A stretch of 64,000 nt of DNA from Bacillus sp. es.034 (GCF_002563655.1 NZ_PDIY01000001.1:1212001-1276000); one strand, 5' to 3'; positions 32,785 through 42,216 are shown, counted from the stretch's first letter. Notes: generated by a model from the letters alone, not told the origin. A program made the numbers and translations.

Positions 32785-35700
32785 ATGAATTGGAAAAAAG
32801 GGATTAGAGAAGGAATTAATCGTTGGATCGGGTTAAGTTCAAATGAAGAGAAGTTTATAGGGATACAGAGGGAATTGACTGGAATTTCAGCGGATATCGA
32901 CGATGAATTGATAGTTATGATTGCTGGTGAATTCAAGTCGGGTAAGACGACGTTTATTAATGCCCTATTAGGTGAAGAGGTATTGTCCTCAAGTGTTACA
33001 CCTGAAACGGCTATGGTGACAAAGCTTAAGTATGGAGAAGAGAAGAAGGTTGTTGGCCACTTCGTTGATGGTTCTACAAAGGAATATGATCCTTCCTGGC
33101 TGGAGGAACTCACGGCTGAAAGAGAGGGGAAGAGCAAGTTTATTCGTACCCAATTGGCTTTCGTGGAATACTACTTGCCTTTTCCCATACTCCAAACCTT
33201 CACGATTGTGGATAGTCCGGGATTAACTTCCTTACATAAAGATCATACCAGGGCAACGGAACAGTTCTTAAAGCGGGCAGATGTCGCCATTTGGTTATTC
33301 CACTCAATGAATGTCGGTACGTCGACTGAGCTTGATTGGCTGAAGAAGCTGCAAGAGTATGACATTAAACCGATTGCGCTCGTCAATCATATTGATCAAT
33401 TGGATGATGACGAGGATGAGTTGGAGAGTTTCTTGGATTTCAACTATAGACGATTATATCCATTGGTCGATGAGTTGATAGGAGTATCTGCCAAAGAGGC
33501 GCTGACAGGTAAACTGGAGAATGATCCAGAACTGTTGGAGTGGAGCAATTGGGGGAAGGTGGAGGAACTGTTCCAAAACCTGAAGGGACACTCTGATCAA
33601 AAGGCAGAACGGGTGTTTCAGAGATTGAAAGAGCCTCTTGCTATGCTGGATCAAGTGTTGTTAGAAGAAAAGGCCACTTTTTTCTTGCAGAAGAATTTTG
33701 TTAAAATCAAGGAATTTCACTCCTACTTATACCCATCGCTTATGAAAGAAAAGGAACAAATACAGAACGAGCAAGAGAAAACAGATCGACTGAGGGAAAG
33801 CTGGTTAAGTATATTAAAAACCGCTCAGAATAGTACTACACCGGAAAAATATAAAGATTCTATCTTATCGAATCTTACAGACTCCTCTAAACGAAAGAAC
33901 CTTGAGAAGAATTGGGGAGATCAAGTAGTTCCGAAGCTACATACTTATCAATCAAGCATTTCAGCACATCAAAAAGAATATGAGAGTTTAGTAGAAGAGA
34001 GAAAAGTGCTGGAGGATGACTGGTCAAAGCTCTATACATCCCGATATTTTAATGTGGGTAAAATTGAAAAGTACGCTGCCAGACAGGATCAATTCAATCG
34101 TCGGATAGAGAAATTCACTAGTAGAACGAAACAAATGAAACAGGAAAGACGTGAACTGGACAAAGCCCTTTCCTCCCTTGATAAAAAGATTGAATCCGTC
34201 ATCCAAGCTGATATCGATACAGCCGTGAACAAGGTGAGTAAGCGGATGTCAGATTGGAATGAGCGGGTAGATGAAATAAAGATTTCCTATCAAGAGGTTA
34301 CGTTAGATAGAACTAATCAACTCGTTAATTTCTTTGCATGGATAAGGTCCTTCATAGATGAGGTGAAACCTTTTATGAGTACTGAGGAAGATCCCATCAC
34401 TTCCATGCCTTCTTATAACCAGAGCCAACGGTTGCTTGAAGATATAGAAGACTTTCATGATGACTTTCCGTATCATGAATTCAGGAATACTTATGCTTCC
34501 TTTCAATCCCTTCCGCATCTAAAACGAGAGGTGTCCAGCCCCTTGACTGTACCCGGATGGTTGAGTGGATTTCTTCCACCCCTTCATATGTATTCCGTGC
34601 CTTCTCTTAAACACGATCCCGATGGAGTCATGAGAGCTATTAGAGAGAGATGGAATAAGTGGATTGGGCGTATGGTCGGCCTTGCCGTTGTTGCCTTTAT
34701 TGCATTTACTGTTTTCCATCAATCTGTACCTACTTCGAGTGATGAGTTATGGGATGAAGATTCTTCTTATATGGAAGATGATGATCAGTCTTTGGCAGCA
34801 GAGCAGGTATCCGACGAGGTTGAGGACAGTGGAGGTCTTGAAGAGTTATTTGATCGGGAGGACGTTCAAGAGTTGCTAACCCTTCTTCATAATGAAATGG
34901 AAAGTCCCTCTGGTTCTCTGGATACCTTGTACAGTGACTTTTTCACGGATGAGGGATGGGAGGAATTTCTTCCCTTTCAAGATGTCCTAATTGATAGTGT
35001 TCTGGAAGAGATAACGGGTGAAGACGTGGAGTATTCATCAGACGCTATTTATGTTACAACGACCGAGCGCTATTCCTGGCAGGAAGCGGAGAGGAGTTTC
35101 AGCGTTCGATACTCTCTGATACAAGATGAGTATGATTCAGATCAACTCAAGGTAAGCGGCATTACCTATTCCCTGAAGGATGAATCGTTCAATGAATTCG
35201 CAGTGGATCAAGAATCCATTTATGCATTCATGGATGATTATCGAAGCGAGTACATGAAGGCGTTGAATGCTGAAGACTTTTCATATGTTGAACCGTATTT
35301 TTCACAGGGTACCGTTGAATATCAGGAAATGCAGGAATATTTCCTGTCTCTTGAAGGAAAGGGATATGTCTTTGAACCTGGGGAAAACCAAGTAACTGAT
35401 ATCATGTATGAGGATAAGAATCAGTATACTGTAAATTGCTTTGAGACGTTTACATTCGTAAATGATAAAGGTGTCAAAACCTATTTTGAAAGAAAAAAAG
35501 AGTATAAGTTAAAGGCTGTGGCTGACAATGATTTTGTCATAGATGATATTATCATTCAGGATACACAAAAGGAAATCGTGGAGGACGAAGAAGAGGAAGC
35601 TTCATCAGATGATACGGAGTCAGAATCAGACTCTTACGTTCATGCCACACGAGAAGAAGTAACGGAAATGCTCATTAATTATTATCGTGAATATGAGGAA

Positions 35701-36027
35701 GCGTTCAATAGTAAAGGCTTTTCATATGTCGAACATTACTATGAGCCGAATTCTGACCGGTATATGGAAGAGGAGGCCTATCTGTCAAAGGCGATAGCGA
35801 AGAATATCAGCATGAGAAACCTAGACTTTGAAGTGAAGTCGATGGACATAGTAGACAATGATACATTCCTGGCGACGGTCCATCTCGAGGACGAGTATCA
35901 CTATCAGGATAAGCCCGGGGAGAAGAAGAACGTGAGAATTGAATTCCTCATTGATGTGACAGGGGAAGGAAGTATCCAAATAGCGGATATGCCATATTTC
36001 AATATTATGAAAACTACGCCTCTATAA
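32785..36027 (+). CDS. Dynamin-like GTPase with a transmembrane helix and extracytoplasmic NTF2-like modules
   Basis: 1080 residues, far longer than usual bacterial dynamins (570-1200, the latter being fused pairs). GTPase motifs: G1 GEFKSGKT (about 48-55), a G2 Thr in TPETAMVT, G3 DSPG (143-146) and G4 NHID (about 201-204). Residues 290-600 are coiled coil. A membrane helix MVGLAVVAFIAFTVFHQ lies near 631-648, followed by an acidic linker. The last 270 residues hold two similar modules (EYMKALNAEDFSYVEPYF and EYEEAFNSKGFSYVEHYY) that resemble the extracytoplasmic TcaA NTF2-like domain. The GTPase would be cytosolic and the modules outside. The gene opens an operon of three dynamins. Weak ribosome binding site (AAAAGAGAATC). 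Confidence 0.8.
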   Translation: MNWKKGIREGINRWIGLSSNEEKFIGIQRELTGISADIDDELIVMIAGEFKSGKTTFINALLGEEVLSSSVTPETAMVTKLKYGEEKKVVGHFVDGSTKEYDPSWLEELTAEREGKSKFIRTQLAFVEYYLPFPILQTFTIVDSPGLTSLHKDHTRATEQFLKRADVAIWLFHSMNVGTSTELDWLKKLQEYDIKPIALVNHIDQLDDDEDELESFLDFNYRRLYPLVDELIGVSAKEALTGKLENDPELLEWSNWGKVEELFQNLKGHSDQKAERVFQRLKEPLAMLDQVLLEEKATFFLQKNFVKIKEFHSYLYPSLMKEKEQIQNEQEKTDRLRESWLSILKTAQNSTTPEKYKDSILSNLTDSSKRKNLEKNWGDQVVPKLHTYQSSISAHQKEYESLVEERKVLEDDWSKLYTSRYFNVGKIEKYAARQDQFNRRIEKFTSRTKQMKQERRELDKALSSLDKKIESVIQADIDTAVNKVSKRMSDWNERVDEIKISYQEVTLDRTNQLVNFFAWIRSFIDEVKPFMSTEEDPITSMPSYNQSQRLLEDIEDFHDDFPYHEFRNTYASFQSLPHLKREVSSPLTVPGWLSGFLPPLHMYSVPSLKHDPDGVMRAIRERWNKWIGRMVGLAVVAFIAFTVFHQSVPTSSDELWDEDSSYMEDDDQSLAAEQVSDEVEDSGGLEELFDREDVQELLTLLHNEMESPSGSLDTLYSDFFTDEGWEEFLPFQDVLIDSVLEEITGEDVEYSSDAIYVTTTERYSWQEAERSFSVRYSLIQDEYDSDQLKVSGITYSLKDESFNEFAVDQESIYAFMDDYRSEYMKALNAEDFSYVEPYFSQGTVEYQEMQEYFLSLEGKGYVFEPGENQVTDIMYEDKNQYTVNCFETFTFVNDKGVKTYFERKKEYKLKAVADNDFVIDDIIIQDTQKEIVEDEEEEASSDDTESESDSYVHATREEVTEMLINYYREYEEAFNSKGFSYVEHYYEPNSDRYMEEEAYLSKAIAKNISMRNLDFEVKSMDIVDNDTFLATVHLEDEYHYQDKPGEKKNVRIEFLIDVTGEGSIQIADMPYFNIMKTTPL

Positions 36028-36041
36028 GAAAGGATCAAACC

Positions 36042-37991
36042 ATGACATTTTCGTTAAACACCTACAAGACGACCCAGACCCACTTATTGGATCAAGTGAA
36101 TGATTTTCAAAAACTATTGAATGAAATGAAATTAGACATAGAGCTTCGCAAATTAAAGGATATTAAGAGGAATATGTTGGAAGAAAGGTTTCAGGTCGTT
36201 GTGGTAGGCGAGTTCTCCAGGGGGAAATCAACGTTCATTAATGCACTCCTGGGTAAGAAGATCCTCCCTTCTTCAGCCAAACCGACTACTACCATCTTAA
36301 ACAAGATTGTATATGGTTCTGAACCCGGGATTACATTACACTTTCATCATTCCAAAGAACCACAAAGGAAGGTGACAGAAGAAGTATTTGCTAAGCTTGT
36401 CGCTCCTAAAGAACCGATTCCGGGGGATACAGAAACCGAAAGAGAATACGAGAAACAAGTCCAATTCCTCCAGAAGATTAAATATGCAGAAATTGCCCAT
36501 CCATTGCCTTTTTCCGAAAATGGGGTAGAAATCATCGACACGCCAGGAACAAATGATTTGGACCCGGCGCGTGAAGAAATCACAAATAATATCATACCTA
36601 AATCAGATGCAGCTATCTTGATTCTATCTGCCTTGAAAATTTTATCTGAATCAGAGCTCAGTTTCTTGCGTGACAGGCTGCTGGCCAATGATATCCAGAA
36701 AATCTTCGTGGTGGTGAATTTCAAGGATCAGCTTGAGAGCAAAGAAGATGAACGCAAAGTAATGGATTTCGCTTATCGGCATCTGAAGGAAGTTCTACAG
36801 CAGCCGAAAATATATATGGTAGCTGCCAAGCAGGCTTTAAATGCCAGGAGAGAACAGAATGGGGAAAAACTTGAGACGAAAAGGGGACGCCGGATTCCCG
36901 TGTGGAATCTTGAAGATACGGGGTTCATCGATCTCGAAAACAGTCTTGCGGATTTCCTTCAATATGAAAGAGGGGCCGTTAAATTACAAAAGCCTGTTCA
37001 GCAGATGACCAAGTTGATTAAAGAGATTAAAGACAAACATATATCACTTGAACGAAATGCCTTGGGAACAAAAAAAGTCGGCCTTAAAGAAAAAGTGGAA
37101 AAGTTTAGACCTAAGTTGGCAAAAGTCCAAGAGGTCGGGAATGAAGCCCAGAAAAAACTATACATGGAACTGAAAAAGGAAGAGCAGAACCTTGTCCACT
37201 GGTATCAAAAGGAAACCGAGAGGATCTATTCGAAAGGTCTGGAAACTTTCGAAGAATACCGTTACTTAAGCGTAAATGAGATCAGCAGAAAAGTTGAGAA
37301 TACGATTGCCCCATTGGAAAGAGCCCTTCATGTTAAAAAGAAAAATAAAATGACAGATACAGCAAAAGCATGTATTCACCATCTGTCAAAAGAGCTGAAT
37401 CAGGAATGGGGTAAATTGGAAGGTGAATTACTCAACTTAGGAAGTGGGACAAATGAAGACTCCCTCCTTCCGGTTCTCGTGGAGAGCAGCGAAAAAGAAT
37501 CGTACAGTCTTTTTGATGAGATTTTTGAAGAATTGGACGAAGCTTGGAGTAAGAGTGATAGTTTGTTAGGGAAAGTAGCCATCGGGGCAGGGTTTGTCGT
37601 TACTGCCGTGGCCGGGGGATTGGCGTTCCTCTTCAAAGCGGGATGGTCCTGGCTCACAGGTGAGAATGAAAAAACGAGGTTTAAACGAAATTTGATTGAA
37701 CAGTTTGAGGCATCCAAAAAGAAAAAGATGACGGCCTTCAAAAAAGAGTGGAGCAATATGAGTGAGGGGATTCGCAGTCAATACAAGGAGATCGTCGGTC
37801 AAAATATTCAACAAATGAATCATCAGCTGAATCAGTTGATCAAAACGACTCAATTAGAAGAAAAAGATATTCACAAGATGATCGATATCCTTAATCACCG
37901 AGAGTCAAGATTAACACAGATTGAAAAAGAACTCCCACGTCTTTTACAACCATTACAGACCAAAACAATGGAAAGAGCTGGCGCACTATGA
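36042..37991 (+). CDS. Dynamin-like GTPase, second paralogue
   Basis: 649 residues. G1 GEFSRGKS (56-63), G2 Thr in KPTTTILN, G3 DTPG (166-169), G4 NFKD (226-229). A long helical stalk follows. A hydrophobic membrane-binding segment, LLGKVAIGAGFVVTAVAGGL and AFLFKAGWSW (about 509-540), takes the place of the paddle. The helical C-terminus pairs with the N-terminal helix to form the neck. AGAAAGGATC precedes the ATG 14 bases after the first dynamin. The stop overlaps the next start (ATGA). Bacterial dynamins usually come in side-by-side pairs; here it is one of three. Confidence 0.87.
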   Translation: MTFSLNTYKTTQTHLLDQVNDFQKLLNEMKLDIELRKLKDIKRNMLEERFQVVVVGEFSRGKSTFINALLGKKILPSSAKPTTTILNKIVYGSEPGITLHFHHSKEPQRKVTEEVFAKLVAPKEPIPGDTETEREYEKQVQFLQKIKYAEIAHPLPFSENGVEIIDTPGTNDLDPAREEITNNIIPKSDAAILILSALKILSESELSFLRDRLLANDIQKIFVVVNFKDQLESKEDERKVMDFAYRHLKEVLQQPKIYMVAAKQALNARREQNGEKLETKRGRRIPVWNLEDTGFIDLENSLADFLQYERGAVKLQKPVQQMTKLIKEIKDKHISLERNALGTKKVGLKEKVEKFRPKLAKVQEVGNEAQKKLYMELKKEEQNLVHWYQKETERIYSKGLETFEEYRYLSVNEISRKVENTIAPLERALHVKKKNKMTDTAKACIHHLSKELNQEWGKLEGELLNLGSGTNEDSLLPVLVESSEKESYSLFDEIFEELDEAWSKSDSLLGKVAIGAGFVVTAVAGGLAFLFKAGWSWLTGENEKTRFKRNLIEQFEASKKKKMTAFKKEWSNMSEGIRSQYKEIVGQNIQQMNHQLNQLIKTTQLEEKDIHKMIDILNHRESRLTQIEKELPRLLQPLQTKTMERAGAL

Positions 37992-39763
37992 GAAATGACC
38001 TGGAAGATTTAAAAAAAGTCGTGGACCAAACGACCATGAAGCTAACATCCGTATTACCGAATAGTTCACAGGTAAAGCCTTTAAAAGAATTGGAAGAAGA
38101 TATGATACAAGATTACTATACCATCATGGTGGTTGGTGAATTTAAACATGGGAAATCAACTTTCGTCAATGCCTTATTGGGGCAGGACATCATGCCGAGA
38201 GATGTGACACCTACTACTGCAACGATTAACGCGGTTTTTCATGGAAGCGGACATGACATGCATATTGTGAAACAAAATGGAGAAGTGGAGAAACAAAAAG
38301 TTTCTATTGAAGAATTAAACAAATATACGGCGTCCTCAGACTTTCATCCGGAGGAAGTAAAATATATCAAATTATTTTTGGATGTACCATTATTAAAGGA
38401 ACGGATCATATTAATTGATACTCCAGGTGTAAATGATTTAAGTGAACAACGGGCAGAAGTGACCCATCAGTTCCTGCCTCGTGCAGATGTGATCATCTTT
38501 ATGTCTTCACTGACAGCGGCCATAAAAAAATCAGAGCAGGAATTCATTGAAAATAGAATAAAGAAAATTGGATTTGACCGGACCATCTTTGTGATGAATT
38601 TCTTGGATCAAATCGATGAAGATGAACTGGATGACGTAATTGAATTCTCAGAAAGACGGATTCAAGGTCTTACAGGTGTAAGCAGTCATAAAGTGTTTCC
38701 GGTATCAGCGAAAGAAGCACTCCAAGGTAAATTGACCAACGATCATGAGCTTATACAAGATTCAGGGATAGAAGAGATTGAAGCTGAAATCAAGAAGAGG
38801 ATCGAATCAAGCTCGAGAAAACAAGAGAAGATAAAACGACTTCAGGCAAGGATTGCTGACATACATGAGGTAATCCTTCGCGAAATCGAAACAGTGGAAG
38901 AACTTGCAGAGAGTTCCCTGGAAGAATTGAGGGAACAGCTGCTAAAAGTGGAGGACTGGTTCGGGAACCGCTCGAAGTGGGAGGAACAATTACAACATTA
39001 CCTTTATGAAAGAGAAGAAGAAATAAATTTTTTGGTCGGGAAATCCTTTCAATACTTTGGAGACAAAGTGAAAGAAGATATCGAACATAAGATCAATCTT
39101 TTTCAAGGAGCGGATGTAAAGTTCCTTGTAGAAAGCCAAATCCCTCACACGATACGTTCTCATTTCAATCAATGGATTGACCAATACAGTGACCACATTC
39201 ACCAACTATTCGTGAAGCTGGAGAAAGAAGTTTCAGAAGGACTGTCCCGTTCGTTTCAGCAGGCGGTAAAGGTGCAGGCATACAGAGGAGAAAGTCTGCG
39301 CTTTAAAGGGGATATACCCATTCTGAATGCCAGCAGCGGGAATGCCAATGTGAAAGCGGGTGTGTTGGTGGGCGGGGTCGGTTCCCTTGCACTATTGCTA
39401 GGAGGACCGTTCTTCCTTCCTGTAGTGGGAATGGCGGGACTTCCATACATTTCTCAAAAGATTGCCGAAAAGCAATTATCTACTATTAAACCCGACCTTA
39501 TATATGCGGTCCATAATCAGCTTAACGTATTGCTTGATGATTTTAAAAATCAATTGAACCAGTATATTCGAAAGGGAATCGATGATATTAAAGGAAACGC
39601 TCTAGAAGAATTCAGCCGTTTGTTAACGAGCTACCAAATGATACTTAAACAAGAAACAGAGAGAAACCAAACAGAGGCTTCTCACATCCATGCGCATAGT
39701 GAAATAGTAAAAGAATTGAAACATTATCTAAAAGAGTTGAGAAAGGAAGAGGCATTATCATGA
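37988..39763 (+). CDS. Dynamin-like GTPase, third paralogue
   Basis: 591 residues. G1 GEFKHGKS (50-57), G2 Thr in TPTTATINA, G3 DTPG (144-147), G4 NFLD (204-207). Coiled-coil stalk (EIETVEELAESSLEELREQL). Hydrophobic paddle-like segment AGVLVGGVGSLALLLGGPFF and LPVVGMAGLPYI (about 457-488). Start and stop codons overlap those of both neighbours, so production is tightly coupled. The three GTPases are clearly different sequences, not recent duplicates, which suggests fixed stoichiometry in a hetero-oligomer. Confidence 0.87.
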   Translation: MRNDLEDLKKVVDQTTMKLTSVLPNSSQVKPLKELEEDMIQDYYTIMVVGEFKHGKSTFVNALLGQDIMPRDVTPTTATINAVFHGSGHDMHIVKQNGEVEKQKVSIEELNKYTASSDFHPEEVKYIKLFLDVPLLKERIILIDTPGVNDLSEQRAEVTHQFLPRADVIIFMSSLTAAIKKSEQEFIENRIKKIGFDRTIFVMNFLDQIDEDELDDVIEFSERRIQGLTGVSSHKVFPVSAKEALQGKLTNDHELIQDSGIEEIEAEIKKRIESSSRKQEKIKRLQARIADIHEVILREIETVEELAESSLEELREQLLKVEDWFGNRSKWEEQLQHYLYEREEEINFLVGKSFQYFGDKVKEDIEHKINLFQGADVKFLVESQIPHTIRSHFNQWIDQYSDHIHQLFVKLEKEVSEGLSRSFQQAVKVQAYRGESLRFKGDIPILNASSGNANVKAGVLVGGVGSLALLLGGPFFLPVVGMAGLPYISQKIAEKQLSTIKPDLIYAVHNQLNVLLDDFKNQLNQYIRKGIDDIKGNALEEFSRLLTSYQMILKQETERNQTEASHIHAHSEIVKELKHYLKELRKEEALS

Positions 39764-40155
39764 CAGGATGGGAAAACAATACGAATGATCTATCTGCAAC
39801 ATTCGATCAAGATTTTGGTTCAGGCACAGAGTTAATTCATACAGATAACTCATATCATGCAGTGGATCTGGGTTCTGCAGGCTCCTATACGGGGAATGGT
39901 CAAGATATTTATCACTACTCAGATCCGTTAAAGTACACACATCAATTTGAATTTAAGCCACTAAATCTTGGTTCAGAAAATGTTCACTTTGTTGAACCTC
40001 ACTACGTAGATCCTTACATACGGAAAGATGGAACCCTGGTAGAAGGCTATTTCCGTGATGGAGATGGGAATTCCTCCATAGACACCCCACTGGAACAGGG
40101 TGGCGGGTATATAAGGAGTAACCCGGATGGGAATCCTTTTAATAATTTGAAATAG
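39760..40155 (+). CDS. Small protein closing the dynamin operon, RKDGT / NPDGNPxNN motif
   Basis: 131 residues, start overlapping the stop of the third dynamin. The N-terminal 70 residues are polar and low complexity (Gly, Asp, Ser, Tyr). The C-terminal half has VHFVEPHYVDPYIRKDGTLV, EGYFRDGDG and GGYIRSNPDGNPFNNL. The Y-x-RKDGT-x-V-x-GY and R-x-NPDG-x-x-x-NN pattern recurs in diverse secreted and toxin-associated proteins. No signal peptide or membrane segment. Strict coupling to the dynamins implies a partner or effector. Its stop TAG touches a palindromic repeat. Confidence 0.65.
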   Translation: MTGWENNTNDLSATFDQDFGSGTELIHTDNSYHAVDLGSAGSYTGNGQDIYHYSDPLKYTHQFEFKPLNLGSENVHFVEPHYVDPYIRKDGTLVEGYFRDGDGNSSIDTPLEQGGGYIRSNPDGNPFNNLK

Positions 40156-40240
40156 GAAGCAGGGGGAAGCAAGGGGACGGTTCCCTTGCTTCCTCTTCTC
40201 GTATTTCAAAGAGGAAGCAGAAGAACCGTCCCCCTGCTTC
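40156..40240. repeat. GGGGACGGTTCT palindromic repeat, copy 4
   Basis: GAAGCAGGGGGAAGCAAGGG and GACGGTTCCCTTGCTTCC on the left, GGAAGCAGAAGAACCGTCCC on the right. It fills the whole gap between two convergent stop codons and overlaps the TGA of the DUF948 gene, so it may serve as a shared terminator. Confidence 0.85.
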
Positions 40241-40601
40241 ACTTCAACTTAATCTGAATCGAATCCCTTTCCTGGGTATGGATGGTCTTCGGGGGACTTT
40301 TTTGTAATGCGGTCCTTTTTACCGAGTTGGTCACATTGTGCAACATATCACCCACATCATGTACGGATTCGATTAATGGGTCGACGGCTTTCATTTTTCC
40401 TTTTACATCATCGGAAATTTGGTTGGCTGTATGGATCAGTTCTTCTGCCTCGCCTGTGATGCCATTCACGGCATTCCTCGTATCAGACAGCGTCTTTTCC
40501 GTTTCCGCCAGTGTTGTCATTACTTTTCTTAATGTCATAATTAAATAGACGACGAGAATGGTGAATGCGACGGCTGCAATTACAGCACTCCATTCAAGCA
40601 T
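40239..40601 (-). CDS. DUF948 domain protein
   Basis: 120 residues. N-terminal membrane helix (VIAAVAFTILVVYLIMTL) followed by an amphipathic coiled-coil-like region (RKVMTTLAETEKTLSDTRNA, then GEAEELIHTANQISDDVKGK). This matches the widespread Firmicute DUF948 family of general-stress-type membrane proteins. It is convergent with the dynamin operon and its stop codon lies in the palindromic repeat. AAGGAGCTGGTCCCC precedes the ATG. Confidence 0.82.
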   Translation of the reverse strand: MLEWSAVIAAVAFTILVVYLIMTLRKVMTTLAETEKTLSDTRNAVNGITGEAEELIHTANQISDDVKGKMKAVDPLIESVHDVGDMLHNVTNSVKRTALQKSPPKTIHTQERDSIQIKLK

Positions 40602-40717
40602 GGGGACCAGCTCCTTTCGTATACTTTAAATTTATGGGGTATGAAGGAGGGTTATTCCTTTGGGGAGAAGTTTACATCTTCTCTGAAATGAAACTCTTAA
40701 ATAGGAGGGAATCTGAA

Positions 40718-41451
40718 TTGAAATCATACATTGTCAAAATCGAATTAGAAGAGTCCGATCCGTTGATATGGAGAAGAGTCATCATGCCAGCGGGAGCGAC
40801 ATATAGGAGGCTTCATGACGTCATTCAGAACGTGACGAATTTCCAAAGCGGTTATCCAAGTGAAGGTTATCACCTCTATAATTCGACCTCACGAAAGATC
40901 AAAAGATTGTCACGGACCATGAAGAAGCTTATCTTGAGCATCAGCACTATAAGAAAAACAAGGCCACGTATGAAGAAAGGCTAAAATCGGTGCCACCAGA
41001 AATGTTTGAATTCGAAAAGAATGCCCTGGAAAGACTGAAGATCGAAGTGCGGAAACCTACTGGGTTAAAGATCGATGAGTATCTGGAGAAGTATGGAGAG
41101 ATCCGGTATGCCTATGATTTCGGTGATGGCTGGCAGTTCACCATTAAGCTTGAGGAGATTGTCGACGATTACTACTTTGGTTACCCAACCCTCTTGGATG
41201 GAGAAGAGACATCTCCCCCTGAAGATGTAGGCGGGTTGCATGGTTTTTATGAATTTCTTAAAGCCTATCGTGATGAGAGGCACCCGGAACACCAGCAAAT
41301 GAAAATGTGGGCCAAATCCGTATACTTCAGGGAATATGATCCTGATTGGATCAATAACATACTCAAAGGACTTAACTATAAAAAGACCGAGTGGAATAAA
41401 ATCAATCATGAAAATTATATGATTATTGAGGATAAGTATCGGAAGAGTTAG
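40718..41451 (+). pseudogene. Plasmid pRiA4b ORF-3 family protein, frameshifted
   Basis: AGGAGGGA precedes a TTG at 40718. The first part (SYIVKIELEESDPLIWRRVI, then ATYRRLHDVIQNV) and the second part (RYAYDFGDGWQFTIKLEEI, then SPPEDVGGLHGFYEFL) are the two halves of one pRiA4b ORF-3/IS1096 TnpR-like domain. After HLY near 40879 the frame is lost by one base. The correct continuation FDLTKDQKIVTDHEEAYLEH is readable in another frame through 40980. One missing base (aattc for gaattc) explains it. A sequencing error is possible. Confidence 0.75.
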
Positions 41452-41479
41452 GAAACGTGGGGACGGTTCTGTTGCTTCC
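41451..41479. repeat. GGGGACGGTTCT repeat, single arm
   Basis: GGAAACGTGGGGACGGTTCT then GTTGCTTCC, starting at the stop codon of the preceding pseudogene. No opposite arm is nearby. Confidence 0.7.
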
Positions 41480-41562
41480 TACCCCCCTCAAAAAACGGAA
41501 GGCCCACCGAATAAAATAAAGGAGAATTTTGCGAAATCCTTAAACAAAAAGGAGAAGTATCA

Positions 41563-42132
41563 ATGACTATCAACGTTAAAAAGTGTCCGGCCTGCGGTAG
41601 TAAGGATACTTTGCCGATTCTCTACGGTGAACCAGCCCTTACGTATCCAAATCAGGAAAATGAAAAGTTTAAGCTGGGCGGGTGTTATGCATTAGTGGGT
41701 GGCCCTGAATTTTATTGTAAGCATTGTGAAAACCAGTGGAATAGGGAGGAAGCCATTAAAGCGGAATATGACAAGGTTAGTAGGCTGAAAGCTTCAGTGG
41801 GAGGATTCTTCGGTAACTCATACATGATTGACATTCAGTTGGATCAATTCCAGCTTTCGTGGAACCAACAGAATGAAGATGGGGAAACGGCGATTCGCAA
41901 ATCGATAAGAAGGAAAACGGCTGACAATCTAAAAGCGGAGCTTAAGAGGCTGGACTTACTGAACTGGAAAGCGAAGTACGTAGAGCTGGGCGTCCTTGAT
42001 GGTACCCATTGGAGGGTGGAAATCCACCAGGGGGACCGAAAGATAATAAAACAGGGAGACAACCGGTTCCCAAAAGAATGGACAGAATTTTGCAGGTTGA
42101 TGAGAAAAATTTCAGGGAAGAGGTTTTCATGA
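41563..42132 (+). CDS. Zinc-ribbon hypothetical protein (189 aa)
   Basis: AAAAGGAGAAGTATCA precedes the ATG. Two Cys pairs, KKCPACGSKD near residue 8 and EFYCKHCENQW near residue 52, form a zinc ribbon. The rest is a soluble alpha/beta domain (SYMIDIQLDQFQLSWNQQ, THWRVEIHQGDRKII) without a recognised family. It may bind nucleic acid or protein. It lies between two palindromic repeats and has no operon partner. Confidence 0.65.
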   Translation: MTINVKKCPACGSKDTLPILYGEPALTYPNQENEKFKLGGCYALVGGPEFYCKHCENQWNREEAIKAEYDKVSRLKASVGGFFGNSYMIDIQLDQFQLSWNQQNEDGETAIRKSIRRKTADNLKAELKRLDLLNWKAKYVELGVLDGTHWRVEIHQGDRKIIKQGDNRFPKEWTEFCRLMRKISGKRFS

Positions 42133-42146
42133 TTGGTAGATTGGGA

Positions 42147-42216
42147 GAAGCAAGGGGACGGTTCTCTTGCTTCTTTTGTATATTCTGGGGAAGCAGAAGA
42201 ACCGTCCCCCTGCTTC
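42147..42216. repeat. GGGGACGGTTCT palindromic repeat, copy 5
   Basis: GAAGCAAGGGGACGGTTCTC and GAAGCAGAAGAACCGTCCCC around a 26-base loop, 14 bases after the zinc-ribbon gene stop and touching the stop of the convergent glycosyltransferase gene. Confidence 0.85.

Noticed and set aside
40146..40242. Short frames such as ENRPLASP or RGTVLLLP inside the repeats as small genes
   Set aside because: They occur in every repeat copy, in several frames, without ribosome binding sites.
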